Source of the DNA: Mucilaginibacter saanensis
Lineage (GTDB): Bacteria; Bacteroidota; Bacteroidia; Sphingobacteriales; Sphingobacteriaceae
Reading direction: 5' to 3'
Assembly (NCBI RefSeq): GCF_014200575.1
Contig: NZ_JACHBZ010000020.1
Coordinates: forward strand, 59,549-123,548
DNA length: 64,000 bases
Part shown: in pieces, positions 18,742 to 27,823 of the stretch
How positions within the stretch are numbered: position 1 is the first letter of the stretch
How the letters are laid out: each line of letters starts with the position of its first letter
Translations under genes and position numbers: made by a program
Notes under the pieces: generated by a model
What the model was told of the DNA's origin: nothing
The model's input: only the letters and a program-made list of their open reading frames with translations
Databases searched by the model: none

Positions 18742-20121
18742 ATGAAAAGAACTAAATATATATATATATCCGCCTTTGCATTAGCTGTTAGCTTAAGTGC
18801 ATGTAATAAGGTGCTGGATATTAAACCAAAAGAAACAATTGATCAAAGCACTGCCATTGTAACATCTGACGATGTTCAGAGTACCCTGGTAGGGGCATAT
18901 AACCGCACAGCTGTTGTTGATGTATTAGGAGGGCGTATGCAAATGGAGCAGGATTTACTGGCTACCCAGAACATCCTTGATTTTAACGGAACCTACCTTG
19001 AACTGGCCCAGATGACAGGGCAGAATATTGCCAATAACAATATTTTTGTTGAATATACCTGGCAGTACTCCTACCAGGCAATTAACCTTGCTAATAACGT
19101 TATAGCCAATTTGGCTAAAGCAGATGCAGATCAGCGCGACAGGATGGAGGGTGAGGCAAAATTTATACGTGGAACGTTATATTTTGAGCTTACCCGCGAA
19201 TTTGGGAGAGCCTGGAATGATGGTGATCCTAATGTTAATTTAGGTGTGCCTATTGTGACTACCCCAACTACTACGGTAACCAGCGCATCATACGTGTCAA
19301 GGGCAACTGTTAAACAATGTTATGATCAGGCCATAAGCGACTTAAAAACAGCCGAAAGCAAGCTTCCTGAAACCAATAGCTTTTATGCAGGTAAATACGC
19401 GGCATCGGCTATTCTGGCCCGCCTGTATTTACAACAGGGTGATTATGCCAATGCATTGACGGAAGCTAATACTGTTATTACATCGGCGCAGTACAGCTTA
19501 ACCGCAAAGTATAGTGATGAGTTTCCAATTCCGGGCAAGCCAACGCACGTGGATAATACCACTGAAGATATATTTGCTATGCAGGTTACTGAGCAGCAGG
19601 GTACCAATGGCCTTAATGAGTTTTATGCTTCAACGGGTAATGGCGGTCGTGGTGATCTACGTGTTCATACTGATTTTGTCGCCGGTTTTGCTGCTACTGA
19701 TACCAGAGGGCAGTTTTTTACCGCAAGAACAAATGATGATGGCAGTGTAGCATTTTACCGCACCAAAAAATTTGATAATACCTATGGTAATGTACACGTT
19801 GTAAGGCTGGCCGAAATGTACCTGATACGCGCCGAAGCCAACCTGGCTAAAGGTAGCGCAACAGGCGCCTCACCATTAAGCGATGTAAATAAAATACGTG
19901 CACGCGCTGGTATTACCCCGCTAACCACGGTTACTTTGGCCGCTATATTAACCGAGCGCATACACGAGCTATGCTTTGAAGGTGGTTTTGCGCTGCATGA
20001 CGCTAAAAGATTAAAACAGCCTGTAAATGGGTTGCTATACAGTTCGCCAAAGCTGATATTCCCTATTCCGCAACAGGAGTTGCTGGCTAATAAAAATCTG
20101 GTACAAAATCAGGGTTATTAA
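18742..20121 (+). CDS. RagB/SusD family surface lipoprotein
   Basis: 459-residue SusD-like lid protein for the transporter encoded just upstream. It has a lipoprotein signal peptide with lipobox LSAC (Cys21) and the conserved N-terminal VLDIKPKETIDQ. TPR-like segments follow (EGEAKFIRGTLYFELTREFG, AILARLYLQQGDYANALTEANTVI), and the C-terminal VRLAEMYLIRAEANLA and ERIHELCFEGGFALHDAKRL segments are typical of SusD. It binds ligand at the cell surface. The gene ends close to a strong rho-independent terminator at 20141-20173. Confidence 0.96.
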   Translation: MKRTKYIYISAFALAVSLSACNKVLDIKPKETIDQSTAIVTSDDVQSTLVGAYNRTAVVDVLGGRMQMEQDLLATQNILDFNGTYLELAQMTGQNIANNNIFVEYTWQYSYQAINLANNVIANLAKADADQRDRMEGEAKFIRGTLYFELTREFGRAWNDGDPNVNLGVPIVTTPTTTVTSASYVSRATVKQCYDQAISDLKTAESKLPETNSFYAGKYAASAILARLYLQQGDYANALTEANTVITSAQYSLTAKYSDEFPIPGKPTHVDNTTEDIFAMQVTEQQGTNGLNEFYASTGNGGRGDLRVHTDFVAGFAATDTRGQFFTARTNDDGSVAFYRTKKFDNTYGNVHVVRLAEMYLIRAEANLAKGSATGASPLSDVNKIRARAGITPLTTVTLAAILTERIHELCFEGGFALHDAKRLKQPVNGLLYSSPKLIFPIPQQELLANKNLVQNQGY

Positions 20122-20140
20122 CCAAATATTGCTGTAAAGC

Positions 20141-20173
20141 AAAACCGGTATCAGTAATGATGCCGGTTTTTTT
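20141..20173 (+). terminator. Terminator after susCD
   Basis: 13-bp stem AAAACCGGTATCA / TGATGCCGGTTTT with one G-U pair and a GTAA loop, followed by further T residues. It lies 20 bp after the susD stop, so it closes the susCD operon. Confidence 0.9.
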
Positions 20174-20460
20174 ATGGCCAAAGTTTAAATAGCTTTAAGG
20201 GGTATTATTAACGTAGGTGATATTTAATGTGAGATGCTATATCCTTTAAGCTTTGAGAGCTTAGTTCTTGGTATAACAACATGGAGAGCGAAAGGGGAAA
20301 AAGGAGCATAGCGAGAATCTTACGGCACTCACCATATTCAATTTGCATCCTTTATGGATTTGCTTTCGCACGAAGTCTAAGCCTATTCGGGCCGTATCGG
20401 AATGGCAAATTTACAATGCCTCTGCTTGCTTTCCATAAGCAAAGGTAACCATACTAAATA
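20174..20460. other. Gene-free 290-bp block with a possible structured RNA
   Basis: There is no long ORF on either strand between the susCD terminator and the hairpin at 20461. The part from about 20276 to 20459 is noticeably less AT-rich than normal spacers here. On the + strand it contains a 19-codon frame beginning ATG at 20402 (MANLQCLCLLSISKGNHTK) that stops directly before the perfect hairpin. I recall similar short peptides predicted in other Bacteroidota genomes, which would suggest a conserved repeat or RNA and not a protein, but that is a memory and not a search. Confidence 0.35.
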
Positions 20461-20500
20461 GCGAAGGCCGTTCAGTTATTGAACGGCCTTCGCTGTTTTT
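20461..20500. terminator. Perfect 14-bp hairpin terminator between susCD region and gldJ
   Basis: GCGAAGGCCGTTCA / TGAACGGCCTTCGC with a 5-base loop. On the + strand it is followed by TGTTTTT; on the minus strand by TATTTAG. It sits 14 bp beyond the gldJ stop (read from the minus strand) and can serve both directions. Confidence 0.85.
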
Positions 20501-20513
20501 ATTTAAGCAATGT

Positions 20514-22172
20514 TTATTTTGATTTAAATGCTTTGGCTTTTTTAACACCGTAGTGTGGTTTGCCTGTAGGGTAAATTTCAGGTGCACCAACCAATGTCAT
20601 GGCGCAACGGAAACCAATTTCGGCACTTGATTCATCCTGATCCATAAAGCGGCGGGTTGACGGGTTTAACCAATAAGCCATATCATTCCATGAACCGCCT
20701 TTGTAAACTTTAGAGTGGTTATTTACCAAAGTTGTAGTGCCATATAGGGCAGCATTAACAGTATCTTTTTCGCCCCTCATGTCAGGGTTAAAGGCCTTTC
20801 CTGAGTTTTTAGTGGCAAGCTGGGCATTTGCAGCGGTACCATTTGCAATGCCATTAGCAGGAGCCGCAGGCACGGCGCCGGTTGAGTCGGCCCTTTGACC
20901 TTGTAAGGCTAAAAGTTCACTATACTTTAATTTCTTATTTGCTTTTGCAGGGTCCTTGATAGGACGACCATATTTATCCTTAGCGTAAAGACCTTTTGAT
21001 GGATCAGATAAGCGTTTGTTGGTATACTCGTTACCGCGGAAAGGGTTAAAGTCATCAAACTCTTCAAAAGAGGTTTGGCGATAGGTATCTGCTACCCACT
21101 CATTAACGTTACCTGCCATGTTATACAAACCAAAATCATTTGGTGCGAATGACCTTACCGGAGCAGTAATATCGGCCTTGTCATTCAGGTAGCCGCCAAC
21201 GCCCGCATTATCACCACTGCCGCGTTTAAAGTTGGCCAGTATTAAACCCCGGGTCTTGCTTTTTGCCGAGCGTACGCCCAGGCCATTCCATGGATACATT
21301 TTACCGTCGTCGATATTTTCAAACTGGGTGTTGCCGGCCAAAGCCAAAGCAGCGTATTCCCATTCAGCTTCTGAAGGCAGGCGGTATCCCTGTTTTAATA
21401 TACCGTCTTCCATGCGCACAGGCCTTACCGGCTTGCCGCCTTTGCCTGTACCTGCTTGCGCATTGGGGCTAAGATCAGGCATCATTTTTTTGCCATCTAC
21501 GCCAGCGCCTTTCATTTGGCCATTCAAGTAAATATCGGTGTTAAAAGGTTGTCCTGAGCCTGTTTCAGTAGCCGGAGCGCCTTTTTTACCGCCATTTAAA
21601 TCTTTCCAGGCTACCATTTTTCCTGACTCACGTAAAATATTTTCATTGGTACGATCTGTACGCCACTGGCAATAATCCTGGGCCTGATCCCACGTTACAC
21701 CTACAACCGGGTAATCCTGAAATGCAGGGTGACGCAGGTAGTTGTCAACATAAGGTTCATTGTATGAAAGTGGTTTACGCCAAACCAGGGTGTCAGGTAA
21801 GGCATCATAGTATAACTCATGATCCTGTGGAAAGGTGATGGCTGTCCAGTGCAGGTAATCAAGCCAGTCCTGGTTTGATACCTCTGTTTCGTCCATATAA
21901 AACGACGGAACGGTCACTCTCCGACGCACATTATTATAATCATAAGCAACATCCTGATCTGCGCTACCGCCCATTACAAAAGTACCGCCCTCAATAGGCA
22001 CCAGGCCCGGTCCCGGCGAAGGGTGGGTTTGTCTGAAACGCACATAACCGCCATTTGTCTTGTCGTTATATGTTATTCCGGTCTTTTGCGATTGTTCGTG
22101 TTTACTGCAGCTGCTTACCACGGCGCCTAAAGCCAACAGCACTAAAGCAGTTTTAGTAAAAAGTATTTTCAT
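20514..22172 (-). CDS. gldJ: Gliding motility lipoprotein GldJ (SUMF1/formylglycine-generating-enzyme-like)
   Basis: 552-residue lipoprotein with lipobox VSSC (Cys22). The remainder is a SUMF1-type domain: PIEGGTFVMGGSADQD near residue 60, FYMDETEVSNQDWLDYLHW near 95, YPVVGVTWDQAQDYCQWR near 160, EWEYAALAL near 270, NVNEWVADTY near 370, and the C-terminal SWNDMAYWLNPSTRRFMDQDESSAEIGFRC. GldJ and the related GldK are periplasmic-face outer-membrane lipoproteins of the type IX secretion/gliding machinery. Length matches the Flavobacterium protein (about 560). Adjacency to porV supports GldJ over GldK, since porV and gldJ are close neighbours in Flavobacterium johnsoniae. It has an insertion rich in A, G, N and T around residues 445-470. 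Confidence 0.88.
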   Translation of the reverse strand: MKILFTKTALVLLALGAVVSSCSKHEQSQKTGITYNDKTNGGYVRFRQTHPSPGPGLVPIEGGTFVMGGSADQDVAYDYNNVRRRVTVPSFYMDETEVSNQDWLDYLHWTAITFPQDHELYYDALPDTLVWRKPLSYNEPYVDNYLRHPAFQDYPVVGVTWDQAQDYCQWRTDRTNENILRESGKMVAWKDLNGGKKGAPATETGSGQPFNTDIYLNGQMKGAGVDGKKMMPDLSPNAQAGTGKGGKPVRPVRMEDGILKQGYRLPSEAEWEYAALALAGNTQFENIDDGKMYPWNGLGVRSAKSKTRGLILANFKRGSGDNAGVGGYLNDKADITAPVRSFAPNDFGLYNMAGNVNEWVADTYRQTSFEEFDDFNPFRGNEYTNKRLSDPSKGLYAKDKYGRPIKDPAKANKKLKYSELLALQGQRADSTGAVPAAPANGIANGTAANAQLATKNSGKAFNPDMRGEKDTVNAALYGTTTLVNNHSKVYKGGSWNDMAYWLNPSTRRFMDQDESSAEIGFRCAMTLVGAPEIYPTGKPHYGVKKAKAFKSK

Positions 22173-22404
22173 ATTTTTACAGTTATATTAAGAGGTAAAT
22201 TTAGAAAAAAATGGATATAATGCTAATGCACATAGGCCATTATTCAAAATAAATCAAACTATTATCAGGCATTTTAACGAAAAATTGATGAAATTAGTTG
22301 CACTGGTTCGCTTTTTTTGATTAACCAATTATGAGTATAATTTCTGAATGATCCGCAGTAAATTATAAGCCTGCCAGTATACCAATTAAATTAATAAAGC
22401 TAAA

Positions 22405-23574
22405 TTGCACCCAATGAAGTTTTTTACTTTTCACCATATCACTTATTCCGTATTGCTTTTATTGCCGCTTGCAGGGTTTGCACAAACCCCGTCAGGCACC
22501 AATACCAATGGGAGTAACACCAGTGCCATACCAGTACAGGTGCCATTTTTAAACATAGCTCCCGATTCGCGTTCCGGTGCAATGGGCGAGGCAGGGGTGG
22601 CGATATCACCAGATGTGAATGCAAATTTCTGGAATCCGTCAAAGCTGGCTTTTTTAGAAAGTAATGATGCGCTTTCGGTGTCGTACAGCCCATGGTTAAG
22701 GCATTTGGTACCCGATATCAGCTTGTCATACCTGAGTTACGCTCATAAACTGAGTGACCGTAATACATTTGGAGCATCATTGCGTTACTTTAACTATGGC
22801 TCTACCCAACTGACAGATAATACGGCTAATGATCTGGGTACTTATACCCCAAATGAATTTTCATTAGATGCTACCTTTGCCCGTAAATTTGGCGAAAATT
22901 TCTCATTGGGTTTAACTATGCGTTACATCCATTCAAGTATATCAAGTATATCATTCTCCCAGGGAACAGGACAGGTTGATAAAGCGGGTAACGCCGTGGC
23001 TGCTGATGTATCTCTTTATTATAAGGCGCCTTATGGTAACGATAACCTTTTTGCATTTGGCGCACATATCTCAAACATAGGCTCAAAAATAAGTTATAGC
23101 GATGTGCAGCCGAGTTATTTTTTGCCGGCCAATTTAAAAATAGGCGCGGCTAATACCTGGAACCTTGATGATGTGAACCAGCTTACGGTTACTGTTGATC
23201 TGAACAAACTTTTGGTGCCTACAGGGCGCGATTCAACGGGCGTTATCACTGATGTATCGGTACCATCTGGTATCTTCAGGTCATTTACAGATGCGCGCGG
23301 GGGCTTTAGCGAGGAACTTAAAGAGATAAGTATTTCGCCGGGTATAGAGTATTGGTATAATCAGCAGTTTGCTTTAAGGGCGGGGTATTTTTATGAAAAT
23401 CCATCCAAAGGCGACAGACATTACTTAACCCTTGGATTTGGGATGAAGTATGATATTTTTAATTTTGACTTTTCGTACCTGGCAGCCAGCCAGCAAAGCA
23501 GTGCTTTGGCCAATACGCTGCGTTTTACTTTGTCGGCAAATTTTGGTGGTACAACAAACGCAAGTAAAAGGTAA
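22405..23574 (+). CDS. porV: Type IX secretion system outer membrane protein PorV (LptO)
   Basis: 389-residue FadL-like beta-barrel. A signal peptide ends at GFAQ (about residue 26), then comes the PorV signature FLNIAPDSRSGAMGEAGVAISPDVNANFWNPSKLAF and the typical SVSYSPWLRHLVPDISLSYLSYAHKL. The C-terminal strand ends with an aromatic/hydrophobic pattern plus NFGG. PorV shuttles T9SS cargo to the PorU sortase. A porU gene is not next to it here, unlike in Flavobacterium. An ATG in frame also exists at 22414 (residue 4). The stop overlaps the ispF ATG by one base. Confidence 0.93.
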   Translation: MHPMKFFTFHHITYSVLLLLPLAGFAQTPSGTNTNGSNTSAIPVQVPFLNIAPDSRSGAMGEAGVAISPDVNANFWNPSKLAFLESNDALSVSYSPWLRHLVPDISLSYLSYAHKLSDRNTFGASLRYFNYGSTQLTDNTANDLGTYTPNEFSLDATFARKFGENFSLGLTMRYIHSSISSISFSQGTGQVDKAGNAVAADVSLYYKAPYGNDNLFAFGAHISNIGSKISYSDVQPSYFLPANLKIGAANTWNLDDVNQLTVTVDLNKLLVPTGRDSTGVITDVSVPSGIFRSFTDARGGFSEELKEISISPGIEYWYNQQFALRAGYFYENPSKGDRHYLTLGFGMKYDIFNFDFSYLAASQQSSALANTLRFTLSANFGGTTNASKR

Positions 23575-24056
23575 TGGGTAAAATAAAAGTAGGTTTTGGG
23601 TTTGATGTGCACCAGTTAAAAGAGCAGCATCCATTTGTTTTAGGCGGCGTAAATTTAGAACATCATTCGGGGGCTTATGGTCACTCAGATGCTGATGTTT
23701 TGCTCCATGCCATTTGCGACGCCCTGTTAGGCGCAGCCAATTTGCGCGATATCGGCTTCCATTTTTCCAATACTGATGACCGCTGGAAGGGAATCAGCAG
23801 TTTGATATTGTTACAGAAGGTAGTTGTGCTCTTGAAAGAGAAAGGGTTTACCATTGGCAATATTGATGCAATGGTATGCCTGGAGGCACCTAAGATAAAC
23901 CCGCATATACCGGCCATGAAAATGCATATTGCGGCAGCAGCTTCTATAAGTGAGGATGACATATCTATTAAAGCTACTACCAATGAGCAGTTAGGCTTTA
24001 TTGGCCGCGAAGAAGGCGTAGTAGCTTATGCGGTTTGTTTGATAGAAAGGGATTAA
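23574..24056 (+). CDS. ispF: 2-C-methyl-D-erythritol 2,4-cyclodiphosphate synthase
   Basis: 160-residue trimeric enzyme of the MEP isoprenoid pathway. It shows the zinc-binding GFGFDVHQL at residues 7-15, the family motif HSDADVLLHAICDALLGAANLRDIGFHF, and the C-terminal IKATTNEQLGFIGREEGVVAYAV. The start is fused to the porV stop (TAATG), so a housekeeping enzyme is co-translated with a secretion component. It is followed at 38 bp by a bidirectional terminator. Confidence 0.97.
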   Translation: MGKIKVGFGFDVHQLKEQHPFVLGGVNLEHHSGAYGHSDADVLLHAICDALLGAANLRDIGFHFSNTDDRWKGISSLILLQKVVVLLKEKGFTIGNIDAMVCLEAPKINPHIPAMKMHIAAAASISEDDISIKATTNEQLGFIGREEGVVAYAVCLIERD

Positions 24057-24094
24057 CTGCTTAGTGCTTCATGACAGATAAGCGCTTATAAAAT

Positions 24095-24128
24095 ACAAAA
24101 GGCCAGGATCGTGATCCTGGCCTTTTGT
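24095..24128. terminator. Bidirectional terminator between convergent ispF and glycosyltransferase genes
   Basis: 16-bp perfect palindromic arms ACAAAAGGCCAGGATC / GATCCTGGCCTTTTGT. A-tracts on one side and T-tracts on the other make it work on both strands; it lies between the two convergent stops. Confidence 0.93.
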
Positions 24129-24150
24129 ACGATTTGCGTATAAGCTTGTA

Positions 24151-27100
24151 TTATACCGTGTTTTCCTTTTCTTTTTCAACCTTCACATTACCTGTACGTT
24201 TCAATACACCCCAGCCGCTTAACTCACCTTTTAGGGCTTTGCGAATAGATTTAAACAGTACATAGTACATAAGCTGGCGCCACATGAAACGCTGCGGTAT
24301 AATGTAAATAAGTTTCTTGTAATCCTCTTTTTCCATACGGAAGGCGATGATACCTACAATAAAGTCTATCAAAACAAAGGCCACGTAGTAGATTAGCATT
24401 TTTTCCGGTTTGGCGCCAAACAGGGCAAATATCATCATCAGATCCGCCAGCGGTGAAAATAACGGCAATATGATCTGGAAGATCAGAATATTTGGCATAC
24501 CTACCATTCCAAAGAACTTATATTTCTTATTAAACAGCGCATCGCGGTTTTTCCAGAAACTTTGTATAACTCCAAAGCTCCAGCGGAAACGTTGTTTTAA
24601 CAACATGTTAATAGTTTCAGGAGCTTCGGTATATGCTATGGCATCGGCACAGTTTTTAACGATATAACCTTGTTTTAAAATGCGCATGGTTAAATCGCAA
24701 TCTTCGGCAAGGGTATCATAGGTAAAGCCGCCAGCCTTAAATATGGCCGATTTCCGGAATGCACCGATGGCTCCAGGTACTACGGTGATACTGTTGATCA
24801 GGTCAAAAGCACGGCGATCCATGTTTTGGGCCGTAATATATTCAATTGATTGCCAGCGGGTAATAATGTTGGTTTCGTTACCTACTTTTACTGTACCTGC
24901 TACGGCGCCTATTTCCTCATCGGTAAAATAGGTCATCAAATGATAAATAGCATCTGTTTTTAGCTGAGTATCTGCATCAATACAAACCACATAATCATTT
25001 TGGGCGTGCGTAATACCAAAGTTGAGGGCTGATGCCTTACCACCATTTGGTTTGGTTAATATTTTAACCAGTGGATTATTGGCATAGGCCGCGTTAACAA
25101 CATCATAAGTTTTATCTTTTGAGCCGTCGTCAACAAAAATGATCTCAAATACCGGGTATTCAGTTTTTAATAAACTTTGTATGGTGGCAACAGCGTTTAC
25201 TTCCTCGTTGTATGCCGGTACAATGATACTTACTGCAGGCAGCGGAATATCGATGCCACGTGCCTGTATCATCTTCTTATTTTCGCTGTGCTGCCTTACT
25301 GCCAATACGCCAATTAATACTATACGGCCAATAGCCAGGAAAATAGCCGACAGGAATATATAGATCAGTATCCAGTTAATGTAGAAGTAGCCATGTACAA
25401 ACACGTCATACATAGGGCCCATTATACCACCGTTAGGGTCGCTTTTGATAGGCGGCATCAGATCGGCCTTGGTTTTGCCTAATACATCGGCAATGGTGGT
25501 AAACTGGTATCCGTGCGATTTGAAGAAATGTATAATCTCTGGCAGTGCTTTTACTGTTTCTTCGCGGGTATCACCACCTGCGTCATGCAGTAATATCATA
25601 GAACCGTTATCCTTTTGCCTGATAGTACGCGCTATAATACTATCAGCCGTTACACCTGGCTGCCAATCCCATGGGTCAATTGATTCGCCAATGGTGATGT
25701 AGCTTTGTCTGCGGCTTTCCGCAACCGGTATAACCTCTGCCAGCGTCTGTGGTTCGGCATCAGCGTTAAACGGTGGCCTGAATAATATGGTGCTGCGCCC
25801 GGTTATTGATTCAATGAGCTTGCGGGTAGCATTAAGTTCCAGCACAACCCGGTCAAGGCTAATGGTTGATATATCCGGGTGGAAAAAGGTATGGTTCCCA
25901 ATTTCATAGCCATCCTCGTACTCCCGGCGCACCAGTTGCATGTTTTTTTCGGCCATGGAACCCACCACAAAGAACGCAGCCGGTACGTTTTCCTTTTTTA
26001 ATATATCTAAAATGCGTGGCGTGTAATCCGGATCGGGGCCGTCATCAAAAGTTAAAACCACTTTTTTAGGTGCGTAGCCATAGCGGCGTATCACATATTT
26101 TGTAGGCAGCTTGATGTAATGCTGATCGGTTATGGTAAAGGTGCTGGTATCCAGTTTTACATTTATTTCGCCAGTGGTAGGGGTGGTGATCAAATCGAGT
26201 ACTTCGCCATCGCCATCATAATCAACATTGACACGGTTATTTAAACCTACGGAAGTTAATCTCTTAAGATCGACCCCCGTTTTTCTTAAAGAGTCAATAG
26301 ATAGATTTTTCTGGAAGTATGACCATAAACGAGGATCCTCTGCACCAAGACGCCACAATGAAACGCCACCAGTTGCCCAATCATCGGCCATGCGGATCAC
26401 GTTAAAGTTAGTAGCGGCATCGGTAAAGTAAACGGTATGTTCCAGGCTATCGCGGTCAATATAGTTGTAACGTAAATTGGCCGACAATGGATCAAACGTA
26501 ATTTTGCTTTTATTTTCCTCTGCCGTACTGATGGCCTGCTGGTAGCCTATTGACCGGCCCACACTATTCTCTGTCCAGTCATAAGCGCCACCTGCAAAAG
26601 TTAAAATAACCTTTTCGCTCGGTATTTTTGAACATACGTCATCAAGTATCTGCTCAACCCAATGCTGATTAGAAAGGTCGCCTGGATTACTTGACTCGTT
26701 ATGCTCATCAATGGCCATAACAAACAGGAAATCGTTAAAGTGTTGTAGCTTTACGATGTCATAAGCTTCGTCTTCGGGTACAACGTTTTGGGTTACCAGA
26801 AAACCTTTAGCATGCAGGGCTGTGTAAAGCTCCTGCAAAAAAGTCATGTAAACTTTGCCTTTCCTGTCTTTAACATCATCAAAATCAACATTGATCCCTT
26901 TAAACTTCCCTTTGGTAAGGGCACGGATGATACTATTGATAAAGCCTGTTCTTAGCTTTTTGCTTTTAATAATACGTTCAACATCCTTAGTGTCATACCC
27001 ACCTTTTACATTGTTGTAGTTGACGTAGTTTGACAGCGTAATTAAAATAGGCTTATTATATTTCTTATTAAGATTAACAAGGCCGGTATCTATTTTACTA

Positions 27101-27537
27101 ATAACGGTATCAACCCCAGGTAAAATAGAAAAGCCCTCACTTACAACCATATCCAGGTGACTTAGGTTTACAACCAGCGAATTATAAGCCTGTGGTTCCC
27201 ATGCCCGGTAAAAGGCTGCGTTTATACGATCTTTATTATTAGGGTGCTTTTGCTGATGTAAACGCCGGGCGCGTTCCATTTTTTCGATCTCGGATTTCTG
27301 GATCTTGAAGGATTTGAACCGGGTTGATTTTTTTAACTGATCAAGCTCCTCCTTCGACATTTTTTTGGGTGCCGGGTTAAGGTTTGGCAGATCAGGGTAG
27401 TAGGTTGATTTAATAGTAACAATTACGGCTACTATGCCAATGATAAGTATTGCAAGGAGTACGCGGCTTAGCCACTTGAATTTATTCCATCTACCCGGGG
27501 AATCGGCTTGAAAAACTTGCTTGTTTGAAGATGACAT
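24151..27537 (-). CDS. Three-domain membrane protein: GH18-like, polysaccharide deacetylase, family 2 glycosyltransferase
   Basis: 1128 residues. After one N-terminal helix (about 22-43) comes a GH18/YaaH-like domain (about 105-410). A NodB deacetylase domain follows (about 490-690) with TFDDG at 496-500, HTFFH at 549-553, the RPPF motif and LLHDAG. Two helices come next, then a processive GT2 domain with VPAYNEE, DDGS, DADTQ, AEDCDL and QRFRWSFG, and C-terminal helices. The layout suggests synthesis of a beta-linked amino-sugar polymer coupled to its deacetylation outside the membrane. The GH18 motif DGxDxDxE reads KGINVDFD (213-220), so three key positions are changed and hydrolase activity is doubtful. 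The NodB and GT2 motifs look intact. Confidence 0.9.
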   Translation of the reverse strand: MSSSNKQVFQADSPGRWNKFKWLSRVLLAILIIGIVAVIVTIKSTYYPDLPNLNPAPKKMSKEELDQLKKSTRFKSFKIQKSEIEKMERARRLHQQKHPNNKDRINAAFYRAWEPQAYNSLVVNLSHLDMVVSEGFSILPGVDTVISKIDTGLVNLNKKYNKPILITLSNYVNYNNVKGGYDTKDVERIIKSKKLRTGFINSIIRALTKGKFKGINVDFDDVKDRKGKVYMTFLQELYTALHAKGFLVTQNVVPEDEAYDIVKLQHFNDFLFVMAIDEHNESSNPGDLSNQHWVEQILDDVCSKIPSEKVILTFAGGAYDWTENSVGRSIGYQQAISTAEENKSKITFDPLSANLRYNYIDRDSLEHTVYFTDAATNFNVIRMADDWATGGVSLWRLGAEDPRLWSYFQKNLSIDSLRKTGVDLKRLTSVGLNNRVNVDYDGDGEVLDLITTPTTGEINVKLDTSTFTITDQHYIKLPTKYVIRRYGYAPKKVVLTFDDGPDPDYTPRILDILKKENVPAAFFVVGSMAEKNMQLVRREYEDGYEIGNHTFFHPDISTISLDRVVLELNATRKLIESITGRSTILFRPPFNADAEPQTLAEVIPVAESRRQSYITIGESIDPWDWQPGVTADSIIARTIRQKDNGSMILLHDAGGDTREETVKALPEIIHFFKSHGYQFTTIADVLGKTKADLMPPIKSDPNGGIMGPMYDVFVHGYFYINWILIYIFLSAIFLAIGRIVLIGVLAVRQHSENKKMIQARGIDIPLPAVSIIVPAYNEEVNAVATIQSLLKTEYPVFEIIFVDDGSKDKTYDVVNAAYANNPLVKILTKPNGGKASALNFGITHAQNDYVVCIDADTQLKTDAIYHLMTYFTDEEIGAVAGTVKVGNETNIITRWQSIEYITAQNMDRRAFDLINSITVVPGAIGAFRKSAIFKAGGFTYDTLAEDCDLTMRILKQGYIVKNCADAIAYTEAPETINMLLKQRFRWSFGVIQSFWKNRDALFNKKYKFFGMVGMPNILIFQIILPLFSPLADLMMIFALFGAKPEKMLIYYVAFVLIDFIVGIIAFRMEKEDYKKLIYIIPQRFMWRQLMYYVLFKSIRKALKGELSGWGVLKRTGNVKVEKEKENTV

Positions 27538-27603
27538 TAAGTGAGTTTACCTTGTATTTAAAAGTATTGGTTACAGATGAAGATTTAATGAATGGAATTG
27601 CTA

Positions 27604-27765
27604 TTATTTATGTGTTTTTCCGGTATCAATGCCTGAAAAATCAACACCGCATTTACAATTACCACCGCATCCTTTTTTTGCGGCTATGCTCTTATACATC
27701 ATACGGCCGATGTAGAAAATTGCAGCAGCAAAAAGGATTATTATAATTATGGCTTGAATATACAT
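27604..27765 (-). CDS. FeoB-associated Cys-rich membrane protein
   Basis: A 53-residue ORF below usual length cut-offs. It has one N-terminal transmembrane helix (AIIIIILFAAAIFYIG), a basic stop-transfer (RMMYKSIAAKK), then a cysteine cluster GCGGNCKCG with Cys33, Cys37 and Cys39. This is the layout of the small FeoB-associated family found next to ferrous iron transporters. No feoA or feoB lies nearby in the window. It has an ATG start and its own TAA stop; it lies between two other minus-strand genes and could be in an operon with the gene downstream of it. Confidence 0.82.
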   Translation of the reverse strand: MYIQAIIIIILFAAAIFYIGRMMYKSIAAKKGCGGNCKCGVDFSGIDTGKTHK

Positions 27766-27823
27766 GTCACAAAAATACTACATTTTTAATATATACGCAT
27801 AGACGCAATAAATAGTATATAGT

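Noticed and set aside
27525..27746. 73-codon + strand ORF after the glycosyltransferase
   Set aside because: It overlaps the better-supported FeoB-associated Cys-rich gene on the minus strand and has no recognisable features.
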